From: Streptomyces naganishii JCM 4654
Lineage (GTDB): Bacteria > Actinomycetota > Actinomycetes > Streptomycetales > Streptomycetaceae
Assembly: GCF_014650575.1 (NCBI RefSeq)
Contig: NZ_BMVF01000001.1
Location: 62,001-126,000 of the forward strand
Reading direction: 5' to 3'
DNA: 64,000 nt
Shown: positions 1 through 8,544 of the stretch, piece after piece
Numbering within the stretch: the stretch's first letter is position 1
How the letters are laid out: every line of letters starts with the position of its first letter
Translations under genes and position numbers: made by a program
The notes under the pieces: generated by a model
The model's input: only the letters and a program-made list of their open reading frames with translations
Database searches by the model: none
What the model was told of the DNA's origin: nothing

Positions 1-357
1 GCCTTCTGGCTGATCGCCACCCTCTGCGCGACGCTGGGCTTCGGCTACCACTACGGCGCGGACCTCATCGTCGGCGTGGTCTTCGCACTGACCATCGAGG
101 TGGCGATGCGCTCGAGCCGACGCGGCTGGGACCCGGGCGGAATCCGGATGGTCGCCTACGGCACCGTGGTCTTCGGCGCGCTCTTGGCGTCGTACCGTTA
201 TCTGCCGTTGGAGATGGGCAGACATCCGGTGGTCTTCGGCCCGCTGCTCATTCTGGCGATGTCCTCAGTGGTCTACGGCTACCTGCGGACCACCAGACAC
301 TGGGAACCCACGGCCGCGCCAGCACGGCAACCGGAACTGCAACCCGAACCGGTGTGA
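1..357 (+). CDS. PAP2-superfamily-like membrane protein, C-terminal part (cut by window start)
   Basis: The frame is open from base 1 and gives the last 118 residues of a membrane protein. A segment reading GYHYGADLIVGV resembles the last PAP2 motif (His, then Asp and Gly), in which the His accepts phosphate in lipid-phosphate phosphatases and inositolphosphotransferases. Three hydrophobic stretches follow (about residues 22-38, 50-65 and 76-92 of the visible part), then a hydrophilic Pro/Glu tail. The first two PAP2 motifs lie outside the window, so the family call rests on this fragment alone. Confidence 0.55.
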   Translation, partial: AFWLIATLCATLGFGYHYGADLIVGVVFALTIEVAMRSSRRGWDPGGIRMVAYGTVVFGALLASYRYLPLEMGRHPVVFGPLLILAMSSVVYGYLRTTRHWEPTAAPARQPELQPEPV

Positions 358-365
358 GCGGCGGG

Positions 366-556
366 CTACTCGGACGCCCGCAGCGGGCATCCGGTGCCGA
401 CGCGCGCCGCCAGTTCGGCCCGCAGAGCGGCAAGCTCGGCGATACGGGTGTCGACGACCTGGATCTTCTCTAGAACCGGATCGTGTCCCTGCTCATGCCT
501 GCCTGCGCGGCAAGCGACTCCGTGGACCTACGCGCTCGTACACGACGCGCTGTCAT
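366..556 (-). pseudogene. merR-family regulator remnant with internal deletion
   Basis: Read leftwards from the ATG at 556, 28 codons give a MerR-type N-terminus ending SLAAQAGMSRDTIRF, the start of the MerR DNA-binding domain, and then hit TAG at 470-472. In a second frame the next bases encode EKIQVVDTRIAELAALRAEL... and end in a Gly-Cys-Pro tail at 366, which is a typical MerR C-terminal dimerisation helix. The middle of the protein, about 60-70 residues in the family, is missing. The gene is therefore a relic of an internal deletion and cannot make a regulator. Confidence 0.7.
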
Positions 557-643
557 CGTTCGGCAGCACGGTCGGACTCGGTACTCTGCCCGAACCCGAC
601 CTGTGGCAGACCCTGTTCGCCAACCTGATGGTCCGGTTCGGAA

Positions 644-1003
644 TCAGGCTGTGCCCACCGAGCGTTCCCTCACCCTCGTCAGGTGGGTCGTGAAGACCTC
701 TCGGGCCTCCGGGGTCAGGGTGCGCAGGGCCACCAGAGCTGTGATGATCACGTCGCACAGTTCCGACTCGACGTCCGTCCAGGTGTGGGTCCTGCCCTTG
801 CGGGGGTTCTGGCCCGTGGCGCCGATCACCGCCTGGGCGACCTCGCCGACCTCCTCGGAGAGTTTCAGCAGGCGCAGGAGGAGGCCTTCACGGGTCGTGC
901 CTTCGTACGGGGTGTTGCTCTCCAGCCAGGTCCACAGGGCTTCGATGGAGTTCCATACGTCCGGGGTGGGCGCGCCCGGCGCGGTGGTCGTCGTGTCGGT
1001 CAT
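644..1003 (-). CDS. MazG-like nucleotide pyrophosphohydrolase family protein
   Basis: The 119-residue protein carries the MazG/all-alpha NTP pyrophosphohydrolase signature. An EEVGE motif sits at about residues 50-54 (Mg-binding EExxE) and ESELCD at about residues 79-84 (ExxxxD, completing the metal site). The family hydrolyses nucleoside triphosphates to monophosphate and pyrophosphate, often as house-cleaning of aberrant nucleotides; the substrate cannot be read here. The length suits a single-domain MazG-like protein. The gene lies 42 bp downstream of a DoxX gene on the same strand and may be co-transcribed with it. The ATG at 1003 has no strong Shine-Dalgarno. Confidence 0.8.
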   Translation of the reverse strand: MTDTTTTAPGAPTPDVWNSIEALWTWLESNTPYEGTTREGLLLRLLKLSEEVGEVAQAVIGATGQNPRKGRTHTWTDVESELCDVIITALVALRTLTPEAREVFTTHLTRVRERSVGTA

Positions 1004-1045
1004 GGGGGCAGCCTGCCATGGGCGGGCGAGTGCCCCGTGAGCCGC

Positions 1046-1591
<546 letters not shown>

Positions 1592-1723
1592 GGTGACTCC
1601 CCGGGGGATGCGGACGGGCGAACAGCGGGTTGTGTTTCCAGGCTGACACCGCCTACACCCGCCCGGCCCGTCCGGCGCGCCGTTCGGGTGGCGGGGCCCT
1701 GATCCCGGTGTGACGCTGCCGAC

Positions 1724-2050
1724 ATGACGATTCAGACCGCCAAACTGAGCGACCCGGCCGTCCGCGCCTTCGTCACCGCGGTCAACGCCCACGACCGCGA
1801 GGGCTTCATGCAGCTCCTCGCGCCCGGCGCGACCATGTCGGACGACGGCTCCGACCGCGACCTCGCCGAGTGGATCGAGGACGAGATCTTCGCCACCCAC
1901 GGCCACATGGAGGTCGACAACGAGTCCTCCGGAGGCCGCGCCCTCGTCGCCCGCTACAGCAACGACACCTGGGGCGAGATGCGCACCCGCTGGAGCTTCG
2001 TCGTCGCGGACGACGGGCGTATCACCCGGTTCGAGACCGGGCAGGCCTAG
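1724..2050 (+). CDS. NTF2-like/SnoaL-like small protein
   Basis: 108 residues. It opens with the usual SnoaL/NTF2-like helix pattern (a variable N-terminus, then RAFVTAVNAHDREGFMQLLAPGA), followed by a WSFVV strand and a terminal RFETGQA. The fold forms a small cone that either binds a ligand or acts as an isomerase or dehydratase, and many such proteins in actinomycetes have no assigned role. No catalytic residue can be named with confidence. It is divergent from the DoxX gene, with a 132-bp shared promoter region. Confidence 0.75.
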   Translation: MTIQTAKLSDPAVRAFVTAVNAHDREGFMQLLAPGATMSDDGSDRDLAEWIEDEIFATHGHMEVDNESSGGRALVARYSNDTWGEMRTRWSFVVADDGRITRFETGQA

Positions 2051-2054
2051 GGGC

Positions 2055-2150
2055 CTGGCCCGGACCGGCCCGGACTCGGCCCGGACCCGGCGGCCTGGAG
2101 CTGGCCCGGACCCGGCCCCGATGTGGCCCGGACCCGGCCGAGGGGCCGGG
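2055..2150. repeat. GC-rich tandem GGCCCGGACCCGGC-type repeat
   Basis: After the NTF2-like gene the sequence repeats variants of a 14-bp GGCCCGGACNCGGC word about five times with irregular spacers. It has no coding pattern. It may act as a weak terminator or be simple slippage expansion. It lies within the 193-bp gap before the carboxypeptidase gene. Confidence 0.6.
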
Positions 2151-2170
2151 AGGGGGAGTACAGGCAAGCG

Positions 2171-2198
2171 TTTTGATGATCCTTTGATCAGCCTTTGA
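2171..2198 (+). promoter_or_regulatory. Three YTTTGA direct repeats at exact 11-bp spacing
   Basis: TTTTGA at 2171, CTTTGA at 2182 and CTTTGA at 2193 recur every 11 bp, so they face the same side of the helix. This AT-rich island stands out in a very GC-rich gap, 46 bp before the carboxypeptidase start. It also contains the inverted repeat TGATCctttGATCA-like core. Phased direct repeats of this kind are typical operators for activators that bind as multimers. No regulator can be assigned. Confidence 0.5.
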
Positions 2199-2230
2199 AG
2201 ACCCGTCGTGCGCGGGCACAGGCTCGCTTT

Positions 2231-2236
2231 GTACGG
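2231..2236 (+). promoter_or_regulatory. Probable -10 element of a leaderless promoter
   Basis: TACGGT fits the streptomycete -10 pattern TAnnnT and ends 7 nt before the GTG at 2244. This spacing is characteristic of leaderless transcripts, and no Shine-Dalgarno precedes the GTG. It supports 2244 over the upstream in-frame ATG at 2208. Confidence 0.5.
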
Positions 2237-2243
2237 TCCCGGG

Positions 2244-3605
2244 GTGCGCAAATCCACTCGGTCCCCCCACGACCCGTCCCGTGGCCTGCCCCGCGGCCTG
2301 TCCCGGCGGAGTCTGTTCGCCCTGACCGCGGCCCTGCCGCTGGCCGCCGCCACGGGCCGGCCGGCCGCGGCCGCCCCGGCTCCCGAGGGCGCCCCCACGG
2401 TCGGCGGCGAGCGGCTCGCCCGCGCCGGGGTGCAGGTGAGCGACGCCACCGGGCTGCCCACGAAGCTCAACTCCCGTGCCTGGCTGGTCGCCGAGTGGGA
2501 GACCGGCCACGTGCTGGCCGCCTACTGTGCGCACCAGCGCCTCGCGCCCGCCTCCACCCTGAAGATGCTGTTCGCGGACACGGTGCTGCGGAAGTTCGAC
2601 CGCGCCGAGCGGCACACCGTCACCGAGGCCGACCTGGCCGACATCCCCGAAGGCTCCAGCCTCGTCGGCATCCGGCCCGGCGTCACCTATACCGTCGAAC
2701 AGCTGTGGCAGGGCGTGTTCCTGCGCTCGGGCAACGACGCCGTGCACGTGCTCGCCCACATGAACGGCGGTGTGGACAGGACCGTCGCCGAGATGCAGGC
2801 CAGGGCCGACGACCTCCAGGCCCTGGACACCCACGTGGTCAGCCCGGACGGCTTCGACCACCCGGGCCAGCTGTCCTCGGCCTACGACCTCACCCTCTTC
2901 GCCCGCCACGGCCTGCGCAACGCCGACTTCCGCGCCTACTGCGGCACCCGCACCGCCGACTTCCCGGCCGGCGGGACCAAGACCTTCCAGATCCAGAACA
3001 CCGACCGCCTGCTGACCGGAGCGTGGGGCCTGAGGACGTACGACGGTCTGATCGGGGTGAAGAACGGCTACACCAGCCACGCCGGCAACACGTTCACCGG
3101 CGCCGCCGTCCGCGACGGCCGGACCCTGCTCGTCACGGTCATGCATCCGGAGGCCGGCAGCAACGCCGTCTACGAGGAGACCGCCGCCCTGCTCGACTGG
3201 GGCTTCGCCCACGGGCGTTCGGCGCAGCCGGTGGGCACGCTGGTCGAGGCGATCAGCGAGGGCGGGGCCCCTGCGGGCGCCGGGTCCGGGCCGGCCGGCC
3301 GGAAGACCGCGCGTGCGGCCGCGGGTGCGCCGGGCGCGGCGGCGGACGGGCCCTCGGCCCTGCGGCTGCTGGAGGGCGGGGCCGGCACCGTCGCCCTGCT
3401 CGCGGGCGGGGCGTGGGCCCTGCGCAGGCGGCTGCGGCGACGAAAGGCGGCGGTGGCGCCGGGCGGGCCGGGCGAACCGGGCCCCTCGACGAGCGCCCCG
3501 ACGAGTGCGCCGAGAAGTGCCCCGACGAGTGGCCGGACGAGTGCCCCGAGAAGTGCCCCGAGGAGTGCTCCGACGGGCGACTCCGGGGGCCGGCACCGGC
3601 GTTGA
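2244..3605 (+). CDS. D-alanyl-D-alanine carboxypeptidase (S11-type penicillin-binding protein)
   Basis: 453 residues from the GTG at 2244. A twin-Arg-like signal (SRRSLFALTAALPLAAA) is followed by the serine-peptidase core: STLK (SxxK nucleophile, about residues 105-108), SGN (SxN) in FLRSGNDAVH, and KNG replacing the usual KTG triad in GVKNGYTSHAG. Such enzymes remove the terminal D-Ala from peptidoglycan stem peptides outside the membrane. Near the C-terminus a single hydrophobic helix and a run of Arg/Lys would anchor it. The last 40 residues are an SAPT/SAPR repeat rich in Ser, Thr, Pro and Arg, an unusual cytosolic tail. Confidence 0.88.
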   Translation: MRKSTRSPHDPSRGLPRGLSRRSLFALTAALPLAAATGRPAAAAPAPEGAPTVGGERLARAGVQVSDATGLPTKLNSRAWLVAEWETGHVLAAYCAHQRLAPASTLKMLFADTVLRKFDRAERHTVTEADLADIPEGSSLVGIRPGVTYTVEQLWQGVFLRSGNDAVHVLAHMNGGVDRTVAEMQARADDLQALDTHVVSPDGFDHPGQLSSAYDLTLFARHGLRNADFRAYCGTRTADFPAGGTKTFQIQNTDRLLTGAWGLRTYDGLIGVKNGYTSHAGNTFTGAAVRDGRTLLVTVMHPEAGSNAVYEETAALLDWGFAHGRSAQPVGTLVEAISEGGAPAGAGSGPAGRKTARAAAGAPGAAADGPSALRLLEGGAGTVALLAGGAWALRRRLRRRKAAVAPGGPGEPGPSTSAPTSAPRSAPTSGRTSAPRSAPRSAPTGDSGGRHRR

Positions 3606-3616
3606 GCGCCGTCCGT

Positions 3617-3701
3617 GCGGCAGCCGTTCCACTCACCGGTGCGTACCCCGCGGTCCCGCGCGGGGTCCACCCCCAACCCGGTGCCGTGGAACGGCTGCCG
3701 C
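3617..3701. terminator. Nested 85-bp palindromic hairpin between convergent genes
   Basis: Perfect 16-bp arms at 3617-3632 and 3686-3701 enclose a 6-bp pair (3634-3639/3678-3683) and an 8-bp inner hairpin (3645-3652/3659-3666). The element starts 12 bp after the carboxypeptidase stop. The converging SDR gene ends 154 bp further on, so it probably serves as a terminator or mRNA 3' stabiliser. It has no U-tract. The rest of the gap (3702-3854) shows no gene; it is locally AT-richer around 3800-3830. Confidence 0.6.
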
Positions 3702-3854
3702 CTCCCCCCCCTGGATGTGGCCCGTCGGCCGGACATGGAAGTCCAGTGCTCCAACTGTGAAGCTCTCGTGGAGGAGATCTCGAGCATAAGCCCGCCACCG
3801 AGGCCATATGGTGCGGAGTTTCATATTCCGCTTGTGTGAATCGCGCGCTCCCGC

Positions 3855-4613
3855 TCAGCCCCGGCCCACGTACGGCATCGCCGTCGCCAGCACCGTGGCG
3901 AACTGCACGTTCGCCTCCAGCGGCAGTTCCGCCATGTGCCGCACCGTCCGCGCCACATCGGCCACGTCCATCGTCGGCTCCGGGACCACCTCGCCGTTCG
4001 CCTGGAGCGCGCCCGACTCCATCCGCGCGGTCATCTCGGTGGCCGCGTTGCCGATGTCGATCTGCCCGACCGCGATCCGGTACGGCCGCCCGTCCAGCGA
4101 CAGCGCCTTGGTCAGGCCGGTCAGGGCGTGCTTGGTCGCCGTGTACGGGGCGGAGTTCGGGCGGGGCGTGTGCGCCGAGACGGAGCCGTTGTTGATGATC
4201 CGGCCGCCCTGCGGATCCTGGTCCTTCATCTGCCGGTACGCCGCCTGCGCGCACAGGAACGCTCCGTTGAGGTTGGTGTCCACCACGTGCTTCCACGCCT
4301 CAAAGGGCAGGTCCTCGACCGGCACCCCGCCGGGGCCGAAGGTGCCCGCGTTGTTGAACAGCAGGTCCACGCGCCCGAAGCGGCGGACCGTGGCCGCGAA
4401 CAGCTCCGTCACGTCGTCCGGGCGGGCCACGTCGGTGCGTACGGCGATGGCGGCGGCCCCGGGCGCGAGCGCCGCCGTCTCCTCGAGGGCCCGCGTGCGC
4501 CGGCCGGCCAGCGCCACGGACCAGCCCGCGCGCAGCAGTTCCACCGCGACGGCCCGCCCGATGCCGGAGCCCGCGCCGGTCACCACGGCGATCTGTGCAT
4601 GCCTGACAGTCAT
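3855..4613 (-). CDS. Short-chain dehydrogenase/reductase (SDR)
   Basis: 252 residues of classical SDR. The cofactor motif TGAGSGIG is at about residues 12-19, NNAG at about 88-91, the catalytic Ser in NNGSVSAHT, and the Tyr/Lys pair in YTATK. R-residues near the first loop (AGRRTRAL) suggest NADP(H) preference, which is an inference. The substrate cannot be told. The gene converges with the carboxypeptidase and is about 100 bp downstream of the Gfo/Idh/MocA oxidoreductase on the same strand, but the gap does not require an operon. Confidence 0.9.
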   Translation of the reverse strand: MTVRHAQIAVVTGAGSGIGRAVAVELLRAGWSVALAGRRTRALEETAALAPGAAAIAVRTDVARPDDVTELFAATVRRFGRVDLLFNNAGTFGPGGVPVEDLPFEAWKHVVDTNLNGAFLCAQAAYRQMKDQDPQGGRIINNGSVSAHTPRPNSAPYTATKHALTGLTKALSLDGRPYRIAVGQIDIGNAATEMTARMESGALQANGEVVPEPTMDVADVARTVRHMAELPLEANVQFATVLATAMPYVGRG

Positions 4614-4713
4614 GGCACCGCAGCGTACGAGGTGGACCCGCGGGATCCGCCCGGCATCAGGACACGCCCGCCACGCGGCTGACGCCGGCCGGGCCGGTCA
4701 TCGCCTCCCCGCC

Positions 4714-5784
4714 TCACACCAGAGCGGGCTCGGGCTCCCCCGTCTCCCCCGGGTAGCGCACCCCGATCCGCTCCCGTACCGCGTCCAGGGTGCGCATCAC
4801 CGCGAGCGTGCCGTCCAGCGGCACGAGCGGGGACTCCGTCTCGCCCGCGCGCAGTGCCCGCATCACCTCGAGCGCCTCGTGCCGCAGGCTGGTGCGCGGG
4901 CCGTCGGCCGGGTCCGCGACGAACTCCTCCGGCTCGCGCCCGTCGCGGTGCAGCACGAACCGCTCCGGGTGGAAGAACCCGTCCGGTACGTCGATGCGGC
5001 CCCGCGAGCCGGTGACGGACGCGCAGGTCGCCGTACCGCCCGTGATGGAGCAGTGCACCGAGGCCAGCGCGCCGCCCTCGTAGGCGAGCAGCGCGCCGGT
5101 CTGGAGGTCGACGCCCTCGGGCGAGAGCACCGCACGGGCCGTCACGTCCGACGGCTCGCCCAGCAGCAGGTGCGCGAACGACACCGGGTACACGCCGAGG
5201 TCGAGCAGCGCGCCGCCGCCGAGCCCCGGGTCCCGCAGCCGGTGCGCGGGCGGGAAGGGGCCGGCCAGCCCGAAGTCGGCCTGCACGGTGCGTACTTCAC
5301 CGATCGCCCCGTCCTCGACCAGCGCCTTGAGGCGCCGGACCAGCGGGTTGCAGTACATCCACATGGCCTCCATGAGGAAGCGGCCGTGCTCACGGGCCAG
5401 CGCGACGAGTTCGGCGGCCTCGCGCAGGTTCAGTGTGAACGGCTTCTCGCACAGCACGTTCCGGCCCGCCTCCAGGCAGAGTCCGGCGGCGAGCCGGTGG
5501 GCCGCGTGCGGGGTGGCGACGTAGACGACATCGATGTCCTCGTCCCGCGCCAGCTCCTCCCAGCCGCCGTACGCCCGCCCGATCCCGAACCGCTCCGCGA
5601 AGCCCTCCGCGGACTCCTTCCGGCGCGAGGCCACCGCGACCACCTCGGCGTCCGGGAGGTCCACCAGGTCCGCCGCGAACGCGGCCGCGATCCCGCCGGT
5701 CGCCAGGATCCCCCAGCGCACCTTCTGTTCCGCCCCACCGGCAAACCCGGTCACCCCAGACATCCGGACCCCACCCTCGCTCAT
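4714..5784 (-). CDS. Gfo/Idh/MocA family oxidoreductase
   Basis: 356 residues from the ATG at 5784 (GAGGGA upstream; an alternative ATG at 5763 also has a G-rich site). The N-terminal Rossmann fold begins VRWGILATGGIA. The family EKP motif is present in VLCEKPFTLN (about residues 105-108), followed by the mixed-sheet substrate domain with GGGALLDLGVYPVSF. These enzymes use NAD(P) to oxidise or reduce sugars, inositols or related hydroxy compounds in the cytosol. The gene is divergent from a drug exporter. The substrate is unknown. Confidence 0.9.
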   Translation of the reverse strand: MSEGGVRMSGVTGFAGGAEQKVRWGILATGGIAAAFAADLVDLPDAEVVAVASRRKESAEGFAERFGIGRAYGGWEELARDEDIDVVYVATPHAAHRLAAGLCLEAGRNVLCEKPFTLNLREAAELVALAREHGRFLMEAMWMYCNPLVRRLKALVEDGAIGEVRTVQADFGLAGPFPPAHRLRDPGLGGGALLDLGVYPVSFAHLLLGEPSDVTARAVLSPEGVDLQTGALLAYEGGALASVHCSITGGTATCASVTGSRGRIDVPDGFFHPERFVLHRDGREPEEFVADPADGPRTSLRHEALEVMRALRAGETESPLVPLDGTLAVMRTLDAVRERIGVRYPGETGEPEPALV

Positions 5785-5864
5785 GCGTCCCTCGGCACCT
5801 TGTGCGAGGCACCGTGTACGAGCTGAGAGCATAGGTCGCGGAGCAGCGGGAGAGGGAGGGACAC

Positions 5865-7181
5865 ATGTCCGAGGGCGGGGCGTCGGCACCGCACGCGCGG
5901 CGGCCGGCCGTACGGAGGACCGGGGACGAACTCCCCGTTCCGGGGACCGGGACCGGCGCATCCAGCCGCGCCGGGCTGCTGGTGATCCTGATCCTCGGCG
6001 GGCTGACCGCCACACCCCCGCTCGCGATGGACATGTACCTCCCCTCGCTGCCGGAGGTCACCCGCACCCTGCACGCCCCGGCCGCCACCGTGCAGCTCAC
6101 GCTGACCGCCTGCCTGGCCGGCATGGCGCTCGGGCAGCTGGTCGTCGGCCCGATGAGCGACCGCCTGGGCCGCAGGCGCCCGCTGCTGACCGGCCTCGCC
6201 GTCTACGTGCTGGCCACCGCCCTGTGCGCGTTCGCGCCCGACGCCGAGGTGCTGGTCGCCTTCCGGCTGGTCCAGGGACTCGCGGGCGCGGCCGGGATAG
6301 TGATCGCCCGCGCGGTCGTGCGCGACCTGTACGACGGAGTGGCCATGGTCCGCTTCTTCTCCACGCTGATGCTGGTCTCCGGGGCCGCACCGGTCGTGGC
6401 GCCGCTGATCGGCGGGCAGGTCCTGCGGGTGACGGACTGGCGGGGCGTGTTCGTGGTGCTCACGGTCGTCGGGGTGCTGCTCGGCGCGCTCGTGTGGGCG
6501 CGGCTGCCCGAGACCCTGCCGCCGGCCGCGCGGCACGGGGGAGGCGTCGGCGAGGCGCTCGGCTCGATGCGCGCCCTGCTCGCCGACCGCGTCTTCGCCG
6601 GTTACCTGCTCGCGGGCGGGTTCGCCTTCGCCGCGCTGTTCGCGTACATCAGCGCCTCGCCGTTCGTGATCCAGGAGATCTACGGCGCCTCCCCGCAGAC
6701 GTTCAGCCTGCTGTTCGGGCTGAACTCGGTCGCGCTGGTCGTCGCCGGGCAGGTCAACGGCAAGGTGCTGGCCGGCCGGGTCCGGCTTGACCGGGTGCTC
6801 GGCGCCGGGCTCGCGGTGGTCATCGTGGCCGCGGCCGCGCTGCTGCTCATGGCGGTGGGCGCGTTCGGCGCGGTGGGGCTCGCGCCGGTGGCCGCCGCAC
6901 TGTTCGTGCTGATGGCCGCGATGGGCGTCACCCTGCCCAACACCCAGGCCCTCGCCCTGACCCGCACCCGCCGGCACGCCGGCTCCGCCTCCGCGCTGCT
7001 CGGCACCTCCTCCTTCCTCATCGGCGCCGTGGCCTCGCCGCTCGTCGGGATCGCCGGTGAGCGCACCGCCGTGCCCATGGCGGTCGTCCAGCTGGCGGCC
7101 GCACTGGTGGCACTGGCCTGCTTCGTGATTATGTGCCGTCCCTGGAAGGCATCCGCGGGCGCGGAGGGAGTACGGAACTGA
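5865..7181 (+). CDS. Bcr/CflA family multidrug efflux MFS transporter
   Basis: 438 residues with about 12 hydrophobic helices after a 35-residue hydrophilic N-terminus. The Bcr/CflA signature is visible in helix 1 (PPLAMDMYLPSLPEV), and the MFS motif A loop reads GPMSDRLGRRRPLL. The protein is expected to export drugs by proton antiport across the cytoplasmic membrane. A GGGAGGG ribosome site precedes the ATG. The next gene overlaps or abuts its stop, so the two are probably co-transcribed. Confidence 0.9.
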   Translation: MSEGGASAPHARRPAVRRTGDELPVPGTGTGASSRAGLLVILILGGLTATPPLAMDMYLPSLPEVTRTLHAPAATVQLTLTACLAGMALGQLVVGPMSDRLGRRRPLLTGLAVYVLATALCAFAPDAEVLVAFRLVQGLAGAAGIVIARAVVRDLYDGVAMVRFFSTLMLVSGAAPVVAPLIGGQVLRVTDWRGVFVVLTVVGVLLGALVWARLPETLPPAARHGGGVGEALGSMRALLADRVFAGYLLAGGFAFAALFAYISASPFVIQEIYGASPQTFSLLFGLNSVALVVAGQVNGKVLAGRVRLDRVLGAGLAVVIVAAAALLLMAVGAFGAVGLAPVAAALFVLMAAMGVTLPNTQALALTRTRRHAGSASALLGTSSFLIGAVASPLVGIAGERTAVPMAVVQLAAALVALACFVIMCRPWKASAGAEGVRN

Positions 7182-8308
7182 GCGCGCCGAGACTGCGCCG
7201 GGACACCCCGGAGAAGGCGGGACTCGACCCCCGGGGACTGCACCGCCTTGTACAGGAGGTCCACGCCCTCACCACCGGCGACCGCCCCTGGGCGGCCGGC
7301 GCCGTCGTGGTCGCCGGGCGCGGCCCGGTGATCGCCGTCGAGGCGGCCGCCGGGTGGGCCGTACGGTACGCGGCCTACGACCCGGAGGCCGGACGCGGCG
7401 TCGAGCTGCCGCCGGGTGAGCGGGTGCCGATGACCGTGGACACGCCCTTCGACCTGGCGTCCCTGACCAAGCTGTTCACCGCGGTCGCCGCCGTGCAGCA
7501 GATCGAGCGGGGCACGCTCGGCATCGACGCGCTGGTCGGGGCGTACCTGCCCGAGTTCCGGGGAGCGGCCGCGCACGGAGTGACCGTACGGCAGCTGCTC
7601 ACGCACACCTCCGGGATGCGGCCCGAGCTGCCGCTGTACGACTGCCCCGACTACGCGGCCCGGCTGGCGATGCTGCGCGCCGAGCCGCCGGTCGGGGTGC
7701 CCGGCACGTACACCTACTCCGACGTCAACATGCTCCTGCTCCAGCACGTGCTGGAGCGGATCACCGGGCGTCCGCTGGACGTGCTGATCCGCGACGGGAT
7801 CACCCGGCCGCTCGGCATGACCTCCACCTGCTTCGGGCCGTGCCCCGGCGCGGCGGCCACCGAGGACCAGCGGCGGCCGTGGGCCAAGGCCGACCGGGGG
7901 ATGCTGCGGGGGGAGGTCCACGACGAGAACGCCTGGGCGCTGGGCGGGGTGGCCGGGCACGCGGGGCTGTTCGCCACGGCGGGGGATCTGGCGGTGTTCT
8001 GCCGTGCGCTGCTGGCCGGCGGGTCCTACGGCCCCGCGCGCATCCTCGGGCCGGACTTCGTGGAGCTGCTGCTGGCGCCGCCGGGGCTGGGGTTCGCCGT
8101 GGACCAGCCGTGGTTCATGGGGGAGCTGGCGGGGCGGGGGGCCGCGGGGCATACGGGGTTCACGGGGACTTCGGTGGTGATCGATCCGGCCACCGAGGCG
8201 TTTGTCGTGTTGCTGGGCAACACGGTCCATCCTCGCAGGGTGGGGGCGGACAGCCGGGGGCGGGCGCGGGTGGCGACGTTGCTCGCGCGGGCGGTGTGCG
8301 GCCCGTGA
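7133..8308 (+). CDS. Serine hydrolase, class C beta-lactamase-like
   Basis: About 376-391 residues with the beta-lactamase/PBP fold. SLTK (nucleophile, in FDLASLTKLFTA), YSDVN (Y-x-N) and HTG in GHTGFTG make up the active site. The family hydrolyses esters, amides or D-Ala peptides, and the true substrate is unknown. I report the first conventional start (GTG 7133), which overlaps the transporter. That GTG has no ribosome site. A GGAGGG at 7163-7168 lies ideally before an in-frame CTG at 7178 that overlaps the transporter stop as CTGA, so translation may really begin there. Confidence 0.87.
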   Translation: MPSLEGIRGRGGSTELSAPRLRRDTPEKAGLDPRGLHRLVQEVHALTTGDRPWAAGAVVVAGRGPVIAVEAAAGWAVRYAAYDPEAGRGVELPPGERVPMTVDTPFDLASLTKLFTAVAAVQQIERGTLGIDALVGAYLPEFRGAAAHGVTVRQLLTHTSGMRPELPLYDCPDYAARLAMLRAEPPVGVPGTYTYSDVNMLLLQHVLERITGRPLDVLIRDGITRPLGMTSTCFGPCPGAAATEDQRRPWAKADRGMLRGEVHDENAWALGGVAGHAGLFATAGDLAVFCRALLAGGSYGPARILGPDFVELLLAPPGLGFAVDQPWFMGELAGRGAAGHTGFTGTSVVIDPATEAFVVLLGNTVHPRRVGADSRGRARVATLLARAVCGP

Positions 8309-8312
8309 GTAC

Positions 8313-8396
8313 GGGCTGCCCGTCCGTGGGGGCCTGCCGTTTTGTTGCCGGGTGCGGGTGGGTGGGGGCTGATCGCGCAGTTCCCCGCGCCCCTGA
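8313..8396. repeat. Dispersed intergenic repeat, copy 1 (84 bp)
   Basis: This segment runs GGGCTGCCCGTC... to ...CCCCGCGCCCCTGA and recurs almost identically 131 bp later. Its core GCGCAGTTCCCCGCGCCCCTGA-like end is a pattern I recognise as common in streptomycete intergenic regions; that recognition is from memory and not from a search. It begins 5 bp after the serine hydrolase stop and may mark the transcript end. Confidence 0.7.
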
Positions 8397-8443
8397 GGCT
8401 GGGGTGGGCCGCCGGGGGCGGGTGGTGTACGGGCCCTGAGTTG

Positions 8444-8527
8444 GGGCTGCCCGTCTCTGGGGGCCTGGCGTTTTGTTGCCGGGTGCGGGTGGGTGGGGGC
8501 TGATCGCGCAGTTCCCCGCGCCCCTGA
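8444..8527. repeat. Dispersed intergenic repeat, copy 2 (84 bp)
   Basis: A second copy of the 8313-8396 element in the same orientation. It differs at a few positions near its start, and the last 58 bp or so are practically identical. It is followed by GGGGGCTGCGCCCCC, a strong short hairpin. Confidence 0.7.
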
Positions 8528-8544
8528 AGCCCCAGGGGGCTGCG

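Noticed and set aside
394..693. Plus-strand open frame over the merR remnant
   Set aside because: The minus strand clearly encodes MerR fragments here, and the plus-strand translation shows no family pattern.
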